Part shown: positions 58,296 through 64,000 of the stretch, one piece after another
Layout: each line of letters starts with the position of its first letter
How positions within the stretch are numbered: the stretch's first letter is position 1
Assembly: GCA_030448125.1 (NCBI GenBank)
Contig: JAUJNO010000005.1
Span: 115,154-179,153 of the forward strand
Direction: 5' to 3'
DNA: 64,000 nt
Source of the DNA: Rubrobacteraceae bacterium
GTDB taxonomy: Bacteria; Actinomycetota; Rubrobacteria; Rubrobacterales; Rubrobacteraceae
Position numbers and translations under genes: made by a program
Notes under the pieces: generated by a model
The model's input: only the letters and a program-made list of their open reading frames with translations
Databases searched by the model: none
What the model was told of the DNA's origin: nothing

Positions 58296-59225
58296 ATGTC
58301 TCGGAATATGCAGAACGAGGGACGCATGGCGCAACCGCTAGAAAGAGATCTGCTGGGCGTTAAGGACGTCGCCGGGCTGATAGGGGTGGGTGAGGATACG
58401 GTATGGCGCTGGTGCCGCGAGGGGACCCTGCCGTGCCTGAAGGTCGGCAAGCACTGGCGCGTGCGGCGGGAGGCCTTGGAGGACTTCCTGAGGCGTAGCG
58501 AGCGCCCCGCCACGCTCGTCGGTCAGCTTCGCTCCTTCTTGCGGGTGCCGGACAACGTACTCGCAATCGCCCAGAACATGAACATTCTGCACCGCCTCGA
58601 CGCGGCCTTCTTTCGGGTCGGCGAGGCGCGGGGCGGGTTGTTGGTGAAGTTTTATGGCGGCGAGGAGAAGTCCGAGTACGAGCTGCGCGCCCGATTCGAG
58701 AAAAACGGCCTGGAGGTCGGGCGTCTGGAGCGGGAGGGGCGTTTCCTCATGAGGCCCGAGGAAGACCCTTTTGGGGGGCGGAGGGGACGAGCTCGGGCGG
58801 CTCGATCGAGGAGGAGGCCGTCGGCCACTCGAAGAGGGGTCGCGTACCTTGTGGGCCTCCTTCGACTGGGCCCTACAGGTAGACCAGAATACGGCCTTGG
58901 AGCAGCAGGAGCCATCGTCCGGAACTGCGTGCCCCCAACGGGCGATCTACGGACCGAACTCGTCGACGCCCAGCAGCTCGTCGTCAAGACGGCCGTACTC
59001 GCAGAGATGGTCGACGAGTGGTCGGCTGCGGAGCCATCAGGCGGGCGCAGTCCTCGCACTCGGGCACGATTTTGCCTCCGAGACCGGACTGTTGCTCGGG
59101 CGCGCGGCGCCGATGCCGCGTCCTGAGAATCTCGCCGAGAAGAAGAAAGTGGGGGCGAAAGACGCTGCGATCGACGGGCCGGAGCTTTATCCTCGGCCAT
59201 TTTTCACGCGACACCAGCCGACCTA
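58296..59225 (+). pseudogene. Excisionase-type HTH regulator, copy 2 (multiple indels in the middle)
   Basis: The first 155 codons are almost identical to copy 1 at 50720, including the HTH (VAGLIGVGEDTVWRWCREGT). Indels and short insertions at about 58770-58950 disrupt EEDPFGG onward. The 3' end is better preserved than in copy 1: GHDFASETGLLLGRAAPMP reads in frame there. Combining both copies suggests an ancestral protein of about 290 aa. Confidence 0.8.
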
Positions 59226-59278
59226 AGCCATCGTCCGGAACCGTACGCGCGTGCCCCCAACGGGAGCTCGCCCTTACG

Positions 59279-59858
59279 CTATCTACTGCGGTTGGCTTCC
59301 TTGATGTCTTCCGAAATCTTGATGATCTTCTTTAGAGTTCTTGCCTGATCCTCCAGGGCCTGCACCTCGTCCTCGTATCCCTTGTACTCCGAGTACCCGC
59401 TGCCTTCCAAGAGCAGAGGGTTGATCGTCCACTCGGTCTCGTAGTATTCCCCCTGGCGGTCCTCGTACTTCGAGGTGATCGTAATGCCCTGCGTCAGGCC
59501 CTTGTCTCTCAAGTTCTGCACCACGTTCTGGTAGGAGTCTCACACGGCGGCGATGTCCGTGTGTGGCGCCATGAAGTTTATGGCGTGCTTGAAGTAGGGC
59601 AGTTCGGTGATGTCCTCCCCGCTGGTGGTTTCTATGGGAGCGGAGAACTTGAAGGTGATGTTCTTGGCCATCCCGTGGCCGATGTTGCGCACCACGATGT
59701 TGGTGGTAAAGCGTCCGTGTAGTCCGCGTCGACTATGATTGGGGGCGGTCCTCGTCGTTGCGCGCCTTGCGCGCCTGCCTGCCCTGGTAGAGGATCCCGG
59801 CCGCGACTACAAAGGTGGCGAGCGAGGACAGGATCTGTGCTATTACCCCGATGTCCAT
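59279..59858 (-). pseudogene. Membrane-anchored unknown protein with frameshifts and an internal stop
   Basis: ATG 59858: MDIGVIAQILSSLATFVVAA GILYQG, one membrane helix, then KARNDEDRPP. Other frames supply NIVVRNIGHGMAKNITFKFS, EDITELPYFKHAINFMAPHT and, after a TGA, NLRDKGLTQGITITSKYEDR and EVQALEDQARTLKKIIKISE to 59279. About 190 aa if joined. The central beta-rich part and the coiled-coil end are not assigned. Confidence 0.6.
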
Positions 59859-60255
59859 GATTATTACGGCTCTTCTCCTCAACTCTACTCGGCTTCTGCC
59901 TAAGACTGTAGCAGTAAAAGGCGGGCCTCGGGCTCCCGCTACCTCTCGCCTTTCTGTTTGTCGTTCCGCAGTGGCTGACCAGTGTACACGCAGAAAAAAC
60001 ACGGGCGCGAGGAGCAAGACTGGCAGCGGGGAGTTATGGAAGATCGTACCGCCGGGCCTTACTCGATTATGGTGCAGCGAGCAAATGGGCGAGCGTACGC
60101 GCTCTTAGAGCGCGCGTACATACTTTGATACACTTTTAGCTTTTACTGGCCGAATGTGTCTTCGCCGGGTGTACACTCTCGAGAAGCTATCTGTGGGCGA
60201 TTTATGTGCGTGGCGTTTCGTGTTGGGTTTTCCACAATTAAGGAGCGTACGGATC

Positions 60256-60600
60256 GTGCGCGTACTGGTTACTGTAACGCTGCGCATGTACCGCGAGGTG
60301 CTAGCGCTTTCACTCCACAACCACCGCCCGGACGCAGAGGTGTTGATCTCCCCTCCGGAGGCCCTCAACTGGGAGATAGGGCGCTTCAGGCCGCACCTTG
60401 TCGTGCTCGACGATAACGACGGTGCCGCGCCGGATGGGCTGTCGGGAGTCCTATACCGGGTCGAAATACTGCTCGGCGCTAGCATGGACGCCAGGATCAG
60501 CGTGGACGGACAGGCCCGGGAGGTAAAGGACATCTGTATGGAGGACCTGCTCGCGGTGGTGGACAGGGCGGAGAAGATGATCCCTAAAGAGACAGAGTAG
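60256..60600 (+). CDS. Unknown protein convergent with the Asp-less regulator, copy 2
   Basis: 114 aa from a GTG at 60256 with AAGGAG ten bases upstream: MRVLVTVTLRMYREVLALSL, RFRPHLVVLDDNDG, DARISVDGQAREVKDICMED. Copy 1 (38347) is nearly identical but has lost this start codon, so copy 2 is the better candidate to be expressed. It overlaps the 3' end of the regulator gene. Confidence 0.7.
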   Translation: MRVLVTVTLRMYREVLALSLHNHRPDAEVLISPPEALNWEIGRFRPHLVVLDDNDGAAPDGLSGVLYRVEILLGASMDARISVDGQAREVKDICMEDLLAVVDRAEKMIPKETE

Positions 60601-61313
60601 TAACCCGTCCTGCCTCCGAAGAACCGTCTCCGGGCTACGCCTCTTTTCCTCCTCCTCTTCGCCTATGTCGCTGATGGTGATCCACTCCTTCAGGAGAGCT
60701 ACCCTCACGGCCTCGCCCCGCGAGCCGACCTCCATCTTGTGGTAGGTGTTCGAGAGGTGGCGCTTGACGGTGCCCTCCGCAACGTGAACCCTGGTGGCTA
60801 TCTGGCGGTTAGAGAGTCCGCGGGCGGCGAGGAGCAGGATCTCTAGCTCCCGGGCGGAGATGACGCCCTCGGCCCCGCCCTCGGCCTCCTCCAGCATCTC
60901 ACGCGGCATGCCCACCACTACGTCACCCCCCGCCGGATCAAAGACCGCGGCGCGTACCGTGGCGATGAGGTGTCTCGCCGAGGAGCTCTTCAAGACGTAC
61001 CCGCTGGCCCCCAGCTTCAAGAGATCCCGTATGAAAGCGGGCTCTTCGAACATGGTGACGATTACCACCTTCGGCGTAGGCTCCACCGCGCGCATCCGGT
61101 CGAGAGCCTCCCTGGCCTTCTCGAACGGCATCTGCACCTGCATTATCACCACGTCGGGCTTCTTCTCGCGGGCCAGCGCCACGGCCCCCTGGTCGTTGGT
61201 CGTCTCCCCGACCACCTCCAGCCCCCGTAGGAGCTCAGAAGCCCCGCCAGTCCCTCGCGGAACATGGTGTGGTCATCGGCCAGCAGTACCGTTGTCAGAC
61301 GTTTCTCCGCCAC
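60451..61313 (-). pseudogene. Asp-less LuxR-type response regulator, copy 2 (one-base deletion)
   Basis: Nearly identical to copy 1 at 38578-39441, including PDVVIMQVQMPF at the acceptor site and the complete HTH. The start MAEKRLTTVLLADDHTMFRE (GTG 61313) is cut off by loss of one C in the run at about 61226 (five C here, six in copy 1), so only residues from about 32 on are in the long frame. This could be a true mutation or a homopolymer error. Confidence 0.85.
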
Positions 61314-61570
61314 TTAACCTAAATTGGTGGTAAGCACGAACTTCTCGAAAGCCACGCGATTCCTCCGTACATCAGGACGAGCACCGCAAATTTTAACACG
61401 CGCCCGCTACACCCTTCGATACATTTTGGACCCAAGGCAGCCTTTCGGACTTTCCGGGGCAACGGCGGTGTATTAAGGTGTTTCGTGGTACTCGTCATGA
61501 TGCGGCGAGTGGAGCATCGGGAAAGCCGCGACCCTCGCGGGGCAATCGTCTCAGAGAAAGGTAAGCAGAA

Positions 61571-61960
61571 ATGCTGAAGAGCAGGGCGGCGCGACCGCCG
61601 GACCTCTCCACCTCTTACTGGCTGATCGAGAAGCACGAAGCCGGACGGACGGAGGTGCCCACCGTCCACCTGGAGAGCGGGGAAGAAGCCCTGCCGGTCT
61701 TCAGCTGGGCGGAAGAAGCCAGGATGTTCCTCAGGCTCGGCGGGTTCGAGGAGGGCGGCTGGGCTATCCGCGAGAGCACGGCCGGGGGACTCGTCTCCAT
61801 GCTCGAAGAGGAACTTCACGCAGGGGTAGGGTTCGTGGCCCTGGACCCGATGCCGGAGATGGTGACTCCGATGTTCGGCACGATGATCTCCCTCGTTACC
61901 TTGGACCGGCAAAGCTTCATAGATCGCCACATCGCCAAAGAGGAGCCCCTGGCCCGGTGA
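61571..61960 (+). CDS. Unknown soluble protein
   Basis: 129 aa, ATG 61571 after GAGAAAGGTAAGCAGAA. Sequence YWLIEKHEAGRTEVPTVHLE, LPVFSWAEEARMFLRLGGFE, WAIRESTAGGLVSMLEEELH. No family recognised; no membrane segment. It stands between the regulator copy and the desaturase, in the same direction as the latter. Confidence 0.65.
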   Translation: MLKSRAARPPDLSTSYWLIEKHEAGRTEVPTVHLESGEEALPVFSWAEEARMFLRLGGFEEGGWAIRESTAGGLVSMLEEELHAGVGFVALDPMPEMVTPMFGTMISLVTLDRQSFIDRHIAKEEPLAR

Positions 61961-62171
61961 CTCGAATGATCCGGGCGGAGGGCCCGATCGTCAGGTGGAG
62001 ACGCAAGCCGGAGGAGTTCGCGCACCCGCGGCCAGGGCGACTATGTCTTCGGAAAGGGTGCAAAAAGGCGTGGCGCCGAAGTCCGGCGTTGCTTGACCAG
62101 GGGAGATACGTGTCCAAGAAAAGTACAAAAGGGAACGCCGGGCAGAGTCCGGCGCACGCATAGGAGGCATA

Positions 62172-62990
62172 TTGAAGTATCTAAAGGCAGTGTTGGTGGG
62201 GTTGGGGCTCGCGCAGTTGGCTACCCTGATCACCACCATCTATCTGCACCGGGTGCTTGCGCACAAGGCTATCCGGCTTCACCCCGCTCTGACCATGTTC
62301 ATGCGCTTCGGGACGTGGATGCTCACGAGCATCTCGCCCCGGGAATGGGTGGCAGTACATCGCAAGCACCATAACTTCAGCGACATCGAGGGAGACCCGC
62401 ACAGCCCCCACATCGAGGGGTACTGGAAGATCATGATCGGCAACGTCTACTACTACCGCCGCGAGGCGAACGACGGCGACACCCTGGAGAAGTACGCCTC
62501 CGATCTCCCCTTCGACCGTCTCGACAAGACGTTCTTGAGGAAAGGGACACTAGGATTCTCCTTAACAGGCGTGATCCTGACGCTCCTTATGGGCTTCAAG
62601 CCCGGTCTGGTGGCGTTGTCCACGCTCGCGAGCGTGTACCTGCTCTTGAACGCCGCGATCAACGGCGCCGGGCACACCTTCGGCTCCAAGAGCTTCGAGA
62701 ACGACGCGACCAACCTCAAGCTATTGGCGCTCATCACCTTCGGCGAGGGCCTGCACAACAACCACCACGCCCGTCCGGCCGCCCCGAGATTCTCCGCCTT
62801 CCGCGGCGAGTTCGACCCGGCGTGGCCCGTGATCCGGCTCCTGGAGAAGCTCCGGCTGGCCGAGGTCCTCACCAAGGTGGACGAGGGCTGGGAGGACCAT
62901 CGCCGCCGCCTCCCCGAGCCGACCGTAGTGCGCCCCGCCGCCGGTATCGCCACCGCTGACACCAACTCTTCTATGAAGAAATCAGCCTAG
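62172..62990 (+). CDS. Acyl-CoA/fatty-acid desaturase (intact copy)
   Basis: 272 aa from a TTG behind TAGGAGGCATA. The three histidine boxes are present: HRVLAH (about residue 24), HRKHHNF (65) and HNNHHA (196), with membrane stretches LVGLGLAQLATLITTIYL and TLGFSLTGVILTLLMGF. It is a delta-9-type, di-iron membrane enzyme that introduces double bonds into acyl chains, likely for membrane fluidity. A broken near-identical copy lies at 27276-28098 beside cspA. Confidence 0.93.
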   Translation: MKYLKAVLVGLGLAQLATLITTIYLHRVLAHKAIRLHPALTMFMRFGTWMLTSISPREWVAVHRKHHNFSDIEGDPHSPHIEGYWKIMIGNVYYYRREANDGDTLEKYASDLPFDRLDKTFLRKGTLGFSLTGVILTLLMGFKPGLVALSTLASVYLLLNAAINGAGHTFGSKSFENDATNLKLLALITFGEGLHNNHHARPAAPRFSAFRGEFDPAWPVIRLLEKLRLAEVLTKVDEGWEDHRRRLPEPTVVRPAAGIATADTNSSMKKSA

Positions 62991-63060
62991 CAGCAGGTAA
63001 AGCAGCCTTCCAGGCGTGCATCCAGTTCTCCACCTGGTCGAAGACCCGGCTCCGCGAGCC

Positions 63061-63192
63061 GTGGAAACCACAGTCAAGCGCAACCTGTCCAACGTCTACG
63101 GCAAGCTCGACGTCAACAGCAGGGGCGAGGCCGTGAGCAAGGCCGTCTCGGAGGGCTGGGTCTCCTCCTGGGACATCGCCAAAGACGAGTAG
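63061..63192 (+). pseudogene. 3' fragment of a LuxR-type regulator
   Basis: About 43 codons: VETTVKRNLSNVYGKLDVNS then RGEAVSKAVSEGWVSSWDIA and a stop. This is the recognition half of a LuxR HTH, similar to but clearly diverged from the 38.6- and 60.5-kb regulators. Receiver and first helices are missing. Confidence 0.75.
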
Positions 63193-63602
63193 CGCCTCCG
63201 CTCTCCGGCCATCGGGTCTTCGTACACAATCACAACCTCGGAGATTTTCCTCTCGGTTGCGTAAAGGAGCACCCAAGGCCTCTTCTCCGACCGCTCCCCA
63301 AACGAACCCACCTCTCGCCACCCACGGCTTACCTCATCTGCCGACGATCTCCAAAGAGTGAGGCCGGCGCGTATAGGAGGGGGGAAATAAGAGCGCCGGC
63401 CCCGGTGATGTGGCGATTGTACCACGTGTCACACTCTCTGGAGGCATTTTGGGCCGGCTTTTCGTGACCTGTGTATCGTCGGCGCGAGGAGTCCCGGCGT
63501 GTTCTAGGCTCGGGTATCCTGGAGCTCGGCCTGGAACGAGAGAGAGGGCCGGGAAGTTCCCGGCCCTCTGTGTATCGTTGGCGCGAGGAGTCCCGGCGTG
63601 TT
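63193..63602. other. Intergenic region with a hairpin and a duplicated sortase 3' end
   Basis: Apart from the repeat and terminator listed separately, a minus-strand frame reads LLYATERKISEVVIVYEDPM near 63270-63200, too short to assign. Confidence 0.35.
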
Positions 63603-63634
63603 CTAGGCTCGGGTATCCTGGAGCTCGGCCTGGA
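63471..63634. repeat. 65-bp direct repeat at the sortase 3' end, period 99 bp
   Basis: 63471-63535 and 63570-63634 (starting GTGTATCGT and ending GCTCGGCCTGGA) differ by one base. The unit covers the last 10 codons and stop of the sortase plus about 35 bp downstream. The 34 bp between the units is essentially the terminator hairpin. Confidence 0.85.
63543..63569. terminator. Hairpin downstream of the sortase
   Basis: AGAGGGCCGGGAA and TTCCCGGCCCTCT form a 13-bp perfect stem with almost no loop. There is no clear U tract. It sits between the two 65-bp repeats. Confidence 0.5.
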
Positions 63635-64000
63635 CGACCAGACGGTTCGCGTAATCGGGGAGCGTACACGTCTGCAGCGTCAATATGTTCCTGCCCTCCA
63701 GGGGCTCCGTCACGAACAGGTCCGTCGGCTGCACCTCCAGAGTCTGAAAGACCTCGTAGGTGTACTCCCTGCCGTTGGCGTCCGTAACGAAGACCTGATC
63801 CCCCTCAGAGACGTTGTCGATGTCCCAGAAGGCGAGGAAGCTGGCGGTGTTCGGGTACCCGAGGCGGTGCCCGGCGATGTACACGTTCGCCTCATCCTGC
63901 CACGGGAAGCCCGTCCCCTGAAGGTGGATGCCGGCGAAGTTCTTGAGCGACTCCTCGTCGTCGCCGAACGTGTCGGGGATGGGAGCGTCGCTTATGCGCT
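63603..64000 (-). CDS. Sortase, C-terminal part (runs off the window)
   Basis: 132 codons are open to the right edge. The catalytic His is in VYIAGHRLGYPNTASF and the Cys in ILTLQTCTLPDYANRLVVQA, with the Arg shortly after; upstream are KNFAGIHLQGTGFPWQDEAN. This transpeptidase anchors or polymerises surface proteins. The TLQTCT context and the short N-terminal insert recall class D/E sortases of actinobacteria. The N-terminus lies beyond the window. Confidence 0.88.
   Translation of the reverse strand, partial: RISDAPIPDTFGDDEESLKNFAGIHLQGTGFPWQDEANVYIAGHRLGYPNTASFLAFWDIDNVSEGDQVFVTDANGREYTYEVFQTLEVQPTDLFVTEPLEGRNILTLQTCTLPDYANRLVVQAELQDTRA

Overview
The window is high-GC actinobacterial DNA. 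Gene content and style suggest Rubrobacter or a close relative: a DUF3618/DUF1469 holin-like envelope operon, many TTG and GTG starts, LuxR-type regulators, a polysaccharide deacetylase-NodS-glycosyltransferase group, and PHA-type and haloalkane dehalogenase hydrolases. The genus is inference; there is no rRNA or other marker here. I see no tRNA, rRNA or CRISPR array. A large share of genes carry single-base indels, often in homopolymers. Some are clearly decaying duplicates; others could be consensus errors, so frameshift calls need read support.

Layout. 1-17.6 kb: three copies of a divergent arginine locus (minus: argC, argR, a GNAT acetyltransferase, argG; plus: argJ, argB, argD, argF). 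Copy 1 (1-5.6 kb) and copy 2 (6.4-11.1 kb) are full of frameshifts and meet tail to tail at argG in an inverted repeat with arms of about 1.5 kb. Copy 3 (11.1-17.6 kb) has intact argC, argR, argJ, argB and argD, an argF broken by two indels, and only a stub of argG. Each copy keeps an ArgR-box promoter region between argC and argJ.

17.6-27.2 kb: a Type III-like restriction-modification locus. The res gene is put out of frame near its start by a 55-bp tandem duplication and mod is a wreck. Between them lie VapBC, HicB, a retropepsin-like protease with a partner, and two copies of a short C-terminal-like ORF; a broken RelBE-type pair and an unknown gene lie upstream of mod.

27.2-43.1 kb: a decayed desaturase, cspA, a polysaccharide deacetylase operon, an IS5-type element that appears to carry a cupin gene as passenger, a glycosyltransferase, a VanX-like dipeptidase, malic enzyme, a class III aminotransferase, haloalkane dehalogenase, an unusual LuxR response regulator with Gln in place of the phospho-acceptor Asp, and a PhaC-like hydrolase/methyltransferase/hydrolase run.

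43.1-54.1 kb: a lipid kinase and methyltransferase pair, then a dense array of small membrane and envelope-stress genes (AIM24, DUF3618, holin-like, several proteins of 28-100 aa), an excisionase-type HTH regulator, and a phasin-like Ala/Gln-rich protein. 54.1-57.3 kb: a graveyard of IS3 and IS256 transposases, short repeats and a MITE. 57.3-64 kb: mgsA, then second copies of genes already seen (HTH regulator, the unknown gene plus Asp-less response regulator, the desaturase, here intact), ending in a sortase cut by the window edge. The right end therefore looks like a collection of paralogues of genes scattered over 27-51 kb.
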